DNA of 36,851 nucleotides from Rubrivivax sp. (GTDB taxonomy: Bacteria; Pseudomonadota; Gammaproteobacteria; Burkholderiales; Burkholderiaceae_C), in the NCBI GenBank assembly GCA_026125665.1, contig JAHCKS010000046.1, forward strand, positions 1 to 36,851, in the 5' to 3' direction. Position numbers and translations under genes: made by a program. Shown here piece after piece: positions 25,933-32,400 of this stretch. Every line of letters begins with the position of its first letter. The stretch's first letter is position 1. A model generated the notes under the pieces. It saw nothing but the letters and a program-made list of their open reading frames with translations, ran no database searches and was not told the DNA's origin.

Positions 25933-27063
25933 ATGTCTGCCGCCCGCTCCCTCGTCAACCCGACCTCGAACCCGGCGCTCGAGCGGGCGCTGCGCGACAA
26001 GCTCGTGCGCCGGCAGGAGGTCGAAGGCGGCCTCGGCGAGCTCGAGCCGCTGGCCATCCGCATCGGCCTGATGCAGAACACGCTGCGGCCGCGCTTCCGC
26101 GAGCCGCAGCTGATGGTGTTCGCCGCCGACCATGGCGTGGCCGTCGACGGCGTCGACACCGCCGCCGGCGTGCAGGCCCGCAGCACGGCCCAGACGGTGC
26201 AGCGCATCCTCACGCACCAGCTGCCGCTGACCGTGTTCGCGCGCGCGCAGCAGATGCGTGTCACGGTCGTCGACTGCGGACTCGCCGACAACCCGCCAGT
26301 GCACGACCGGCTGCTGCTGCGCAAGATCGCGCACGGCACGCGCAACACGCGCGTCACGATGGCCATGTCGCTCGAGCAGGCCCATGCGGCGATGCGTGCC
26401 GGCATGGAGATCGGCGACAAGCTGCGCGGCAACGCCACCGTGCTCGCCGGTGTGGGCGTTGGGTCGCACGAGAGCGCCGCGCTCGTGCTCGCGCGGCTGT
26501 CCGACAGCCCGATCCGCGACCTCGTCATCAGCGGCCCGGACATGGACACCGGGCGCCTGACGCACCTGATGGCGGTGGTGATGGGCGCCCAGGCGCGGCA
26601 CCGCGACATCAGCGAACCGGTGGAGGTGCTGGCCGCCTTCGGCGGCTTCGAGGTGGCGGTGATGGTCGGCGTGATGCTGATGGCGGCGAGCAAGCGCCAC
26701 CTGCTGATGATCGACGGCGTGCCCGCCTGCGCGGCACTGATGGTCGCCTCGCGCATCGCGCCGGCGGTCACCGACTACTGCGTGTTCTGCCGCAGCCACC
26801 ACCACCGCGGTCTCGACCAGGCGCTCAACCTGTTCAGCGCCTCCGCCCTGCTCGAGCTGGGCATGGAAGCGACCGACGGCACCGGTGCCGTGCTCGCATG
26901 GCCGCTGGTGCGCAGCGCCGCGGCGCTGCTCACCGAGGTCGCCGACGGCGAGGAGGCCGGTCCGTCGATGTTCGATGCGTTCGACGACGAGCCCGAGCCT
27001 TTCGCGCCGGAGTCCGAGGCACAGGCCGACCTCTCGGCGATCTTCGGGCCGAAGCTCTACTGA
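25933..27063 (+). CDS. CobT-like protein with altered catalytic residues
   Basis: A 376-residue homologue of nicotinate-nucleotide:dimethylbenzimidazole phosphoribosyltransferase (CobT). Fold signatures are clear: FAADHGVAVDGVDTAAGVQ (family CADHGV), LAAFGGFEVAVMVGVML (family GGFDLVGMTGVML), LLMIDGVPACAALMVASRIAPAV (family LLDGFLSYSAALAACQIAPAV). Both catalytic glutamates known from Salmonella CobT look lost: the GVGELGMANTT segment (Glu174) reads GVGVGSHES here, and the LGEGSGA segment (Glu317) reads ATDGTGA with Asp315. The C-terminus has an acidic extension (FDDEPEPFAPESEAQ). No other cobalamin gene lies nearby. It may be a paralogue with a different base substrate, another reaction, or a binding role; a plain cobT label would be unsafe. 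Expression is possibly from its own promoter. Confidence 0.85.
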   Translation: MSAARSLVNPTSNPALERALRDKLVRRQEVEGGLGELEPLAIRIGLMQNTLRPRFREPQLMVFAADHGVAVDGVDTAAGVQARSTAQTVQRILTHQLPLTVFARAQQMRVTVVDCGLADNPPVHDRLLLRKIAHGTRNTRVTMAMSLEQAHAAMRAGMEIGDKLRGNATVLAGVGVGSHESAALVLARLSDSPIRDLVISGPDMDTGRLTHLMAVVMGAQARHRDISEPVEVLAAFGGFEVAVMVGVMLMAASKRHLLMIDGVPACAALMVASRIAPAVTDYCVFCRSHHHRGLDQALNLFSASALLELGMEATDGTGAVLAWPLVRSAAALLTEVADGEEAGPSMFDAFDDEPEPFAPESEAQADLSAIFGPKLY

Positions 27064-27129
27064 CCCTCCGCGGCTTCGCGTTCGGGCGGACCCGCCCCCC
27101 GTCGACGGCCTGTCCTGCCCAAGCGAGCG

Positions 27130-27296
27130 CTCAGAAGCTGTGAATGAACCGGCCGCGCCCGAGCGGCACGCCAAACGGCGCCCGATCTAGGCGCAAAGCG
27201 CAGCCATAGCTCGGGCTATGGCGAGCATTTGCAACGACGAGCGGGCGTCGTTTGGCGTGACGAGCGGGCGTGGAGGGTTCGTTCACAGCTTCTCAG
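27130..27296. mobile_element. MITE-like palindromic element with terminal inverted repeats
   Basis: A 161-bp element with nested symmetry and no coding capacity. Outer arms 27133-27150 and 27276-27293 are complementary with one mismatch (start AGAAGCTGTGAATGAACC). Inner arms 27167-27184 and 27242-27259 are also complementary with one mismatch (CACGCCAAACGGCGCCCG). The centre is a perfect hairpin GCCATAGC-TCGG-GCTATGGC (27203-27222). CTCAG occurs at both edges (27130-27134 and 27292-27296) and is a likely 5-bp target-site duplication. The right copy contains the stop codon of the exonuclease gene, so insertion would have kept that gene intact. It also sits between two convergent genes and may act as a transcript end. 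Confidence 0.75.
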
Positions 27297-27976
27297 GAGA
27301 CCCAGCGCCTCGCCGCCGCCAGTTTCGAGAGCTCGGCCGCCGTCGGCGCGGCGCCACCGGTCTCGCGCGCCAGACGGGGCCACAGGCGCAACAGCAGTTC
27401 GGCCGTCGCCAGCGTGTCGGCGATGGCCCGGTGCCGCTGCAGGCACGGGATGCGGAAGTGCGTCAGCCACTCGTCCAGCGCGCGCGCCTTCACCTCCGGG
27501 TGCGTGACGGCGGCCAGCGGTTCGAGGTCGATCCAGGTGGCGGGCTGCACCGCGCCGAGATGCTCGCGCTCGCATCGTTCGATGAGCACGCGGTCGAAGG
27601 CGACGTGAAAGCCCAGCCGCGGCGCGTCGCCGGCCCAGGCGGCGAAGGCGCGCAGCACGACGGCGGGGGCATGCCCCGCGCGCATCGAGCCGACGCCGAT
27701 GCCGTGCACAAGGATGTTCGCCCGGGCCTGCGGGTCGGGCTGCGCCGCGTCGTGCTGCAGCACCGCGTCGAAGCTGTCGGCGAGTTCCACCTGCGGCCGC
27801 CCGCCGATCAGTCGCACGGCGATGGCGGCGATCGCCAGCAAGCGGTCGCTCTTCGGGTCGAGGCCCGTGCTCTCCACGTCGAGCACCACCCAGCGCGTGT
27901 CCGATCCCGCCCCGGCCGCCCCGCGCGTCGCGCGCCGGGGCAGCCAGCGGCCGGCGAAGGTGTCGCGCAGGCTCAC
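27293..27976 (-). CDS. DEDDh 3'-5' exonuclease (DnaQ/RNase T superfamily)
   Basis: A 227-residue exonuclease-fold protein. All motifs are present: Exo I DVESTGL (Asp and Glu metal ligands), Exo II FHVAFDRVLIE (Asp), Exo III HRAIADTLATAELL (His and Asp), which makes it the DEDDh type. The first 30 residues are basic. The GTG at 27976 overlaps the stop of the upstream CBS-domain gene (GTGA), so the two are coupled. In other proteobacteria such exonucleases, often labelled PolC- or DnaQ-like, are found beside cNMP/CBS/nucleotidyltransferase genes; substrate and role are unknown. Its stop codon lies in the flank of the MITE-like element. Confidence 0.88.
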   Translation of the reverse strand: MSLRDTFAGRWLPRRATRGAAGAGSDTRWVVLDVESTGLDPKSDRLLAIAAIAVRLIGGRPQVELADSFDAVLQHDAAQPDPQARANILVHGIGVGSMRAGHAPAVVLRAFAAWAGDAPRLGFHVAFDRVLIERCEREHLGAVQPATWIDLEPLAAVTHPEVKARALDEWLTHFRIPCLQRHRAIADTLATAELLLRLWPRLARETGGAAPTAAELSKLAAARRWVS

Positions 27977-29901
27977 CCGGGGTAGTCCAGAGCGACCCGC
28001 TGCTGCAGCTCGCGCGCCGCGTGCAGCGCGTCCTTCAGCAGGCGGCGGTCGATCGCCGTCAGGCGACGGATGTCCACGCGGTTGGGCTCCTGCACGCTGG
28101 CGTCGGGGCGCACCTGCTGGCGCAGACGCATGAGCTGCAGCACCTCGAATGCGCTGGCCTGTCCCTCGGCCTCGTCCGGCGCCTGCCCGCGCGCCGCCGC
28201 CGCGGCGAGCAGCCGCTCGCGCGTGCCGGTGACGGCCACGCCCTCGGCAAGCGCGGCGAGGCGCGCCGCGTCGACGAAGATCGCCGTGCCGCCCATCTTC
28301 AGGTCGATCCACGCCGCGTCGCCTTCTTCCTTCGGCTCGAGGGCGCCGCGCCAGTTGAGTGCCGGGCGGGCGCGCAGCGCGTTGTCGGCGAGCTGCTTGC
28401 GGAAGCGGGGCAGCGCCCGCGCGCGCCGCGTGATGTGCTCGCGCAGCGGCGCGACGAGCGACGACGTGCCGGCCAGCGGGCGCATGTCGAAGTAGATGCT
28501 GGCGGCCAGCAGGTCTTCCGGGGCACCGTGCTCCATCCAGTGATCGAAGCGCGCCAGCCAGTCCCGCTGCCGCAGGCAGCACTTCGCGTTGCCGGCCATG
28601 ATGCCGCCCTTGCACAGCGGGTAGCCGCAGGCGTCGAGCGTGCGGTTGACCTCCTCGCCCATGCGCCGCCACGCCTCGCGCTCGTCGTCGCCCGTGTCGT
28701 CGGCGAGCACGAGGCCGTTGTCCTGGTCGGTGGCGATGGTCTGTTCCGATCGCCCTTCGCTGCCGAAGGCCACCCAGGCGGCACGCGTGAGCTCGAGGCC
28801 GTGCGCCCGCGCGGCCAGCACGACGATGCGCTCGGTCAGCAGGTCGTTCAGGTGCGACAGCATCTCGGTCAGCGAGCGCGCCGAGAGCCCCTGGGTCAGC
28901 AGGTGTCGCGCGAGGCGCCGGATGGCCTGTCCGCAGGCCACCAGCGCAGCCTCGTCGCCGGCGGCGCGGATCATCCCGCTCACGTGCTTCAGCGACAGGC
29001 GCTGCAGCGCGAACAGGTCGCGTTCGCTGACGATGCTCGCGACACGACCGCCCTCGTCGGTCAGGGGCAGGTGCCGCACGCCGTGGCGTGACATCGCCAG
29101 GGCGGCCTGCTGTGCCGTCGCCCGCAGCGGCAGCGTGAGCACCGGCGTGGACATCACGGCGTCGATCGGCGTGCCCTCGGGCGGGCGCGCCAGCGCCACG
29201 CGCTCGAGCACGTCGTGGCGCGTCAGGATGCCGACGGCGCGGCCGGCGTCGTCGAGCACCAGCACCGAGCCCACGCGCTGCGCGTGCATGCGCTGCAGTG
29301 CCTCGGTGAGTGGCGTGCCCGGCGCGCAGGCGACCGGCGTCTTGCGCGGCAGGTTGGCCAGAGGCGACTCGAGCGACTGCTCGGCCAGGGCCTCGGCCCC
29401 TTGTTCGGCCTGCAGCGCCGCGAGCGAGAGCTCGAGCAGCCGCTGTGCGCGCCGCGCCAGGAAGTCGGCCCATGGCGCGCTGCGCAGCGCGAGCTGCCTG
29501 GCAGTCTCGGCATCGATCGCCAGGCAGAACAGGTCCTCCACGGCTTCGTAGGTGGCGGTGACCGGCCGCGCGCCGGCCACCGCGGCCGCCGGGAACAGGT
29601 CGCCGGCGTCGAAATGCATGCCGCCCTCGGCGAGGTCGGCCACGCCGCCGCGCGCGCTCACCGCGCCGCGGCGGATGAACAGCAGCCGCGGCGCCGGGCC
29701 GTCGGCGGGGCTGGCCACCGTCTCGCCCGGGGCGTGGTACGTCTGGCGGGCCGCGCCGACGAAGGCGGCGACATCGGCCGGGTCCATCTGCGCAAAAGGT
29801 GCGTGCGCTCGCAACTCGGCGGCCAGCTGCGCCAGCAGCTGGCTGGCCGGGCTGAAGCTCGCGTCCGGGGCGGCGGCGGTCGTGGATGGGGATTTGGGCA
29901 T
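27973..29901 (-). CDS. cNMP-binding / CBS-pair / DUF294 nucleotidyltransferase-like signalling protein
   Basis: A 642-residue multidomain cytoplasmic protein. In order: a cyclic-nucleotide-binding-like domain (about 25-165; YHAPGETVASPADGPAPRLLFIRRGAV), two CBS motifs (about 190-320; MHAQRVGSVLVLDDAGRAVG and MSRHGVRHLPLTDEGGRVAS), a DUF294 domain with the nucleotidyltransferase-type AFGSEGRSEQTIATDQDNGL (about 400-425), and the DUF294 C-terminal domain. The GSxxRxEQ and DxDNG pattern recalls GlnD/KNTase enzymes, so it may modify a partner protein, but activity is not proven for the family. The ATG at 29901 is used; upstream Met codons (29943 and 29967) extend it by a basic stretch of doubtful reality. 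Ribosome-binding site weak. Confidence 0.88.
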   Translation of the reverse strand: MPKSPSTTAAAPDASFSPASQLLAQLAAELRAHAPFAQMDPADVAAFVGAARQTYHAPGETVASPADGPAPRLLFIRRGAVSARGGVADLAEGGMHFDAGDLFPAAAVAGARPVTATYEAVEDLFCLAIDAETARQLALRSAPWADFLARRAQRLLELSLAALQAEQGAEALAEQSLESPLANLPRKTPVACAPGTPLTEALQRMHAQRVGSVLVLDDAGRAVGILTRHDVLERVALARPPEGTPIDAVMSTPVLTLPLRATAQQAALAMSRHGVRHLPLTDEGGRVASIVSERDLFALQRLSLKHVSGMIRAAGDEAALVACGQAIRRLARHLLTQGLSARSLTEMLSHLNDLLTERIVVLAARAHGLELTRAAWVAFGSEGRSEQTIATDQDNGLVLADDTGDDEREAWRRMGEEVNRTLDACGYPLCKGGIMAGNAKCCLRQRDWLARFDHWMEHGAPEDLLAASIYFDMRPLAGTSSLVAPLREHITRRARALPRFRKQLADNALRARPALNWRGALEPKEEGDAAWIDLKMGGTAIFVDAARLAALAEGVAVTGTRERLLAAAAARGQAPDEAEGQASAFEVLQLMRLRQQVRPDASVQEPNRVDIRRLTAIDRRLLKDALHAARELQQRVALDYPG

Positions 29902-30060
29902 CGGCTCGCTCGTGGTTCGGGTCGGCTGCAGCGGAACCATCATGTGCCGCAACCGACGTGCAAGCATCGCGCACCCTGCCCGCGGCTCCTTGACGCCCGT
30001 CAGGATGGCCAGGGAAGCGCGCGGGGCGCCCCACGACGCCGGCGCCTGCCGAGGGCCGGG

Positions 30061-30192
30061 TCAGCGGATCTGCGGCTGCGCCGAGCCGGGCGCCGCTTGC
30101 AGCGGGCGCAGCGGCGTGGCCGGCGGCGGTGCGGGCGTCGCGGGTCCTGCGGGCGCGACGCCACCGTCGAGGCGCGTGGCGGCCGGGGCCGG
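30061..30192 (-). pseudogene. Probable detached 3' end of gspC
   Basis: On the minus strand this stretch reads as a Pro/Ala-rich tail (LPAPAATRLDGGVAPAGPAT... to RPLQAAPGSAQPQIR, stop at 30061). Its composition continues that of the gspC C-terminus, which breaks off in an AT-rich block just upstream. I infer that it was the original end of gspC; it now has no start of its own apart from weak codons inside the block. The remainder of the gap, 29902-30060, holds no gene that I can support; it contains the short dyad TTGACG-CC-CGTCAG near 29990-30003. Confidence 0.4.
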
Positions 30193-30275
30193 TAAGTGAT
30201 CTGAAAAATATTTATGGAGCAAGAAGGCAAGGATAGCGCAGAAGTGCAATAATGTAAATCGTAATACAAAAAGCT
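30193..30275. other. AT-rich block interrupting the end of gspC
   Basis: 83 bp with about 34% G+C (my count: 28 of 83) between regions of about 75%. The reading frame of gspC enters it and takes on a hydrophobic, alien end (TAFCITIYIIALLRYPCLL) before a TAA stop at 30212. No terminal inverted repeats or flanking direct repeats were found by eye, and it matches no element I know. It carries a promoter-like sequence on the minus strand. Confidence 0.7.
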
Positions 30276-30820
30276 GTCGGAAGCGGCAATCCTCGCCCGG
30301 CGGTCAGCGCGCCGTGCGTCGGCGGGGCGGGCCTCGCGACGCCGCTGCTCGCATCGGGCAGCGTGCCGGTGGCCGGCGGGGCCGGCGGCGGGATGTTCAG
30401 CGCCACCACCACCTTGCCGCCCGCCGGGCCGAGATCGGCACCGCGCGCGCGCACCGCCTGCAGGACGTTCTCGCCGTCGACCACGGCGCCGATGCGGTAG
30501 GCCTTCGGCGGCTTGCCGTCGACGGCGATCAGGGCGACACCGCCGCGCGCCGTCTCGCTGCCGCGCGGGGCCACCACACCGACGAGCTGGAAGCGGGCAT
30601 CACCTTGCGCCCCTTCGAGCGACTCGCCGGCGCTCGGGTCCACCGGTGGCGCGTCGGCGCCGAGCACGCGCGTGATGTCGCCGCGCGGCAGCTGCGACTG
30701 GCCGGCCACGGCCACCTGCGGCGGTGCGGACGGCGCGGTCACGAACAGTTTCAAACCCCACGCCGCCGCACTCGCGGCCACGAGGGCCCAGACGAGGAAA
30801 GTGGCCCAGCGCGCAGACAT
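30212..30820 (-). CDS. gspC: Type II secretion protein GspC, altered C-terminus
   Basis: GspC spans the inner membrane and contacts the secretin GspD through its periplasmic HR domain. 202 residues: one membrane helix near the N-terminus (WATFLVWALVAASAAAWGL), then an HR domain (about 58-140; DARFQLVGVVAP, GVALIAVDGKPPKAYRIGAVV) and a Pro/Ala-rich tail. No PDZ domain, as is usual in this group. The last 20 or so residues are hydrophobic and read from an AT-rich block, unlike any GspC tail I know; the expected tail seems to lie at 30061-30192. The ATG at 30820 lacks a ribosome-binding site but has GATAAT 6 nt upstream. Divergent from gspG. Confidence 0.85.
   Translation of the reverse strand: MSARWATFLVWALVAASAAAWGLKLFVTAPSAPPQVAVAGQSQLPRGDITRVLGADAPPVDPSAGESLEGAQGDARFQLVGVVAPRGSETARGGVALIAVDGKPPKAYRIGAVVDGENVLQAVRARGADLGPAGGKVVVALNIPPPAPPATGTLPDASSGVARPAPPTHGALTAGRGLPLPTAFCITIYIIALLRYPCLLAP
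30230..30258 (-). promoter_or_regulatory. Promoter-like sequence in the AT-rich block
   Basis: On the minus strand TTTACA (30258-30253) and TATCCT (30235-30230) are exactly 17 bp apart. This is the best sigma-70 pair in the window (5 of 6 and 4 of 6 matches). It faces the CBS/exonuclease gene pair, with a leader of about 320 nt. Confidence 0.55.
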
Positions 30821-30858
30821 GCGGCCATTATCATTCACGCCCCTGCGGCCGCGGCGTG

Positions 30859-30873
30859 GCATCGTGACGATGC
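30859..30873. promoter_or_regulatory. Palindrome between divergent gspC and gspG
   Basis: GCATCG-TGA-CGATGC is a perfect 15-bp dyad with a 3-bp centre, midway in the 92-bp gap between gspC and gspG. It is well placed to be an operator for both directions, though it could be chance in GC-rich DNA. Confidence 0.35.
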
Positions 30874-30912
30874 GTGCATGCCGCCATCGTGGCCCGGCTC
30901 TCCCACCGCACC

Positions 30913-31395
30913 ATGCCCCACACCCTGCATCGCCCGTCGCGCGGGCTCTTGCCGCTGCGTGCCTTCACACGCGGGCTCGCACGCGGCCACACCCGCGGCT
31001 TCACGCTGATCGAGCTGATGGTCGTGCTCGTCATCATCGGCGTGCTCGGCGCGTTGATCGTGCCCAACTTTCTCGAGCGCGCCGACGAGGCCCGGGTCAC
31101 CGCGGCGCGCACCGACGTCAACAACCTGATGCAGGCGCTGAAGCTGTACCGCCTGGACAACCAGCGCTACCCGAGCACCGAGCAGGGCCTCGATTCGCTG
31201 GTGCGCAAGCCGACGGCCGGGGCCATCCCGCCGAACTGGAAGCCCTACCTCGACAAGCTGCCGGCCGACCCCTGGGGCCGCCCGTACCAGTACCTGAACC
31301 CCGGCGTGAAGGGCGAGATCGACGTCTTCAGCTTCGGCGCGGATGGCCAGCCCGGAGGCGAGGGCAAGGATGCCGACGTGGGTTCGTGGCAGTGA
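30913..31395 (+). CDS. gspG: Type II secretion major pseudopilin GspG
   Basis: Main subunit of the type II secretion pseudopilus. The prepilin peptidase site is HTRG-FTLIELMVVLVIIGVLG, with Glu at +5. The mature part has the family hallmarks DNQRYPSTEQGLDSLV, DPWGRPYQYLNPG and the calcium-binding end FSFGADGQPGGEGKDADVGSW. With the ATG at 30913 the leader is 29 residues, longer than the usual 5-15; a TTG at about 30949 or the ATG at 30874 are alternatives. No good ribosome-binding site is seen at any of them. First gene of the plus-strand gsp operon; overlaps gspH. Confidence 0.94.
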   Translation: MPHTLHRPSRGLLPLRAFTRGLARGHTRGFTLIELMVVLVIIGVLGALIVPNFLERADEARVTAARTDVNNLMQALKLYRLDNQRYPSTEQGLDSLVRKPTAGAIPPNWKPYLDKLPADPWGRPYQYLNPGVKGEIDVFSFGADGQPGGEGKDADVGSWQ

Positions 31396-31903
31396 GGCCG
31401 CGGCCCGCCGCGCTCGCCCGGCCACGGGCACGCGGCGCGGCTTCACGCTGATCGAGCTGCTCGTCGTCCTCGTGCTGGTGGCCATCGGCGCCAGCGTCGT
31501 CAGCCTGGCGCTGCGCGACGGTACGGCGACGCGGCTGGAGGAAGAGGGTGCGCGCCTGGCGGCCCTGCTCGAAGGCGCCCGCGCCGAGTCGCGCGCCGCC
31601 GGTGTGCCGGTGGTGTGGGTGCCCGGCGACAGCGAAGAACGCCCGGGCCTCTCGGTCGAAGCCACCGGCGAGCCGCGCGACGGCTTCCGCTTCGTCGGTC
31701 TGCCGGTCAGCGTGCACATGCCGCGCCACTGGCTGGAGCCGCGCGTCACCGCGCAGATCGTCGGCGGCAGGTCGCTCGTGCTCGGGCCCGACGCCATCGT
31801 GCCGCCGCAGCGCGTGGTGCTGAGCCTGGACGACCGGCGCATCGAGATCGCCACCGACGGCCTGGCGCCCTTTGCCGTGCAGGCGCCGGAAACGCCGCCA
31901 TGA
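31370..31903 (+). CDS. gspH: Type II secretion minor pseudopilin GspH
   Basis: Minor pseudopilin of 177 residues. Prepilin site TGTRRG-FTLIELLVVLVLVAIGA after a 24-residue leader, Glu at +5. The body is a GspH-type domain (RLAALLEGARAESRAAGVPVVW). The ATG at 31370 overlaps the gspG end by 26 bases and has GGCGAGGG upstream; no other start lies closer to the cleavage site in frame. The stop codon TGA at 31901-31903 coincides with the first bases of the repeat that separates it from gspI, so the gene's end may have been supplied by that repeat. Confidence 0.9.
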   Translation: MPTWVRGSEAAARRARPATGTRRGFTLIELLVVLVLVAIGASVVSLALRDGTATRLEEEGARLAALLEGARAESRAAGVPVVWVPGDSEERPGLSVEATGEPRDGFRFVGLPVSVHMPRHWLEPRVTAQIVGGRSLVLGPDAIVPPQRVVLSLDDRRIEIATDGLAPFAVQAPETPP

Positions 31904-32019
31904 GCCCGCCCGGCCGCCCGAAGGGCTCATGCCGGAGCGCGCAGCGCGAAGGTACCCCAATGAGCCCGCCCGGCCGCCCGAAGGGCATGTGCCGGAGCGC
32001 GCTGCGCGAAGGCTTGGCG
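31900..32019 (+). repeat. 60-bp tandem repeat (two copies) between gspH and gspI
   Basis: Copies 31900-31959 and 31960-32019 differ at only a handful of positions, clustered at the unit ends. Each begins with ATGAGCCCGCCCGGCCGCCC and ends with a GCGAAGG Shine-Dalgarno-like sequence followed by 7 nt and a start codon (ATG at 31960, GTG at 32020). In frame with gspI they encode SPPGRPKG and CRSA followed by REG, twice. Copy 1 has an internal inverted repeat TGAGCCC / GGGCTCA. From memory, SPPGRPKG-type peptides at the start of annotated proteins are frequent in Rubrivivax/Leptothrix-like genomes, which suggests a dispersed repeat family. Confidence 0.85.
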
Positions 32020-32400
32020 GTGAACGCGGCCCGCCGGGCGACCGCGCGCCGGCGCGGCTTCACGTTGCTCGAGGTGCTGGTCTCGCTGGCCATCGTCGCC
32101 ATCGCGCTGGCCGCAGGGCTGCGTGCCGCGGGCGTGCTGACCGACAACGCCGGGCGGCTGGCGGACGTCATCGCCGCCCAGTGGTGCGCCGACAACCAGC
32201 TGACCGCCCTGCGCCTGGCGCGCGCCTTCCCCGGCGTCGGCGACGCCGATTTCCGCTGCGAGCAGCTCGGGCGCACCTACGAAGGCGTGCTCGTCACGCG
32301 GCCGACGCCGAACCCGAACTTCCGGCGCGTCGATGCGGTGATGCTCGACGAGGCCGGGCGGCCGCTGGTCACGATCTCCACCGTGCTGGGGCGCCTGTGA
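32020..32400 (+). CDS. gspI: Type II secretion minor pseudopilin GspI
   Basis: Minor pseudopilin of about 126 residues. Prepilin site TARRRG-FTLLEVLVSLAIVAIALAAG with Glu at +5, then ADNQLTALRLARAFPG, typical of GspI. I place the start at the GTG at 32020, because the leader is then 13 residues and GAAGG lies 7 nt upstream. The frame is open back to the ATG at 31900, which overlaps the gspH stop (ATGA), but that would add 40 residues made of the tandem repeat. Which start is used matters for prepilin processing. Overlaps gspJ by 4 bases. Confidence 0.9.
   Translation: MNAARRATARRRGFTLLEVLVSLAIVAIALAAGLRAAGVLTDNAGRLADVIAAQWCADNQLTALRLARAFPGVGDADFRCEQLGRTYEGVLVTRPTPNPNFRRVDAVMLDEAGRPLVTISTVLGRL

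Noticed and set aside
25933-27063. Plain annotation as cobT
   Set aside because: The fold is right, but both catalytic glutamate regions differ and there is no cobalamin context.
27130-27296. Intrinsic terminator only
   Set aside because: Symmetry extends over 161 bp with border duplication and without T tracts, far beyond a terminator, although it may stop transcription as a side effect.
31900-32019. CRISPR-like repeat
   Set aside because: Only two direct copies with no spacers between them; the copies abut.
31900-32400. gspI start at the ATG at 31900
   Set aside because: It would add 40 residues of tandem repeat before the prepilin site. The GTG at 32020 gives a normal 13-residue leader and has its own ribosome-binding site.
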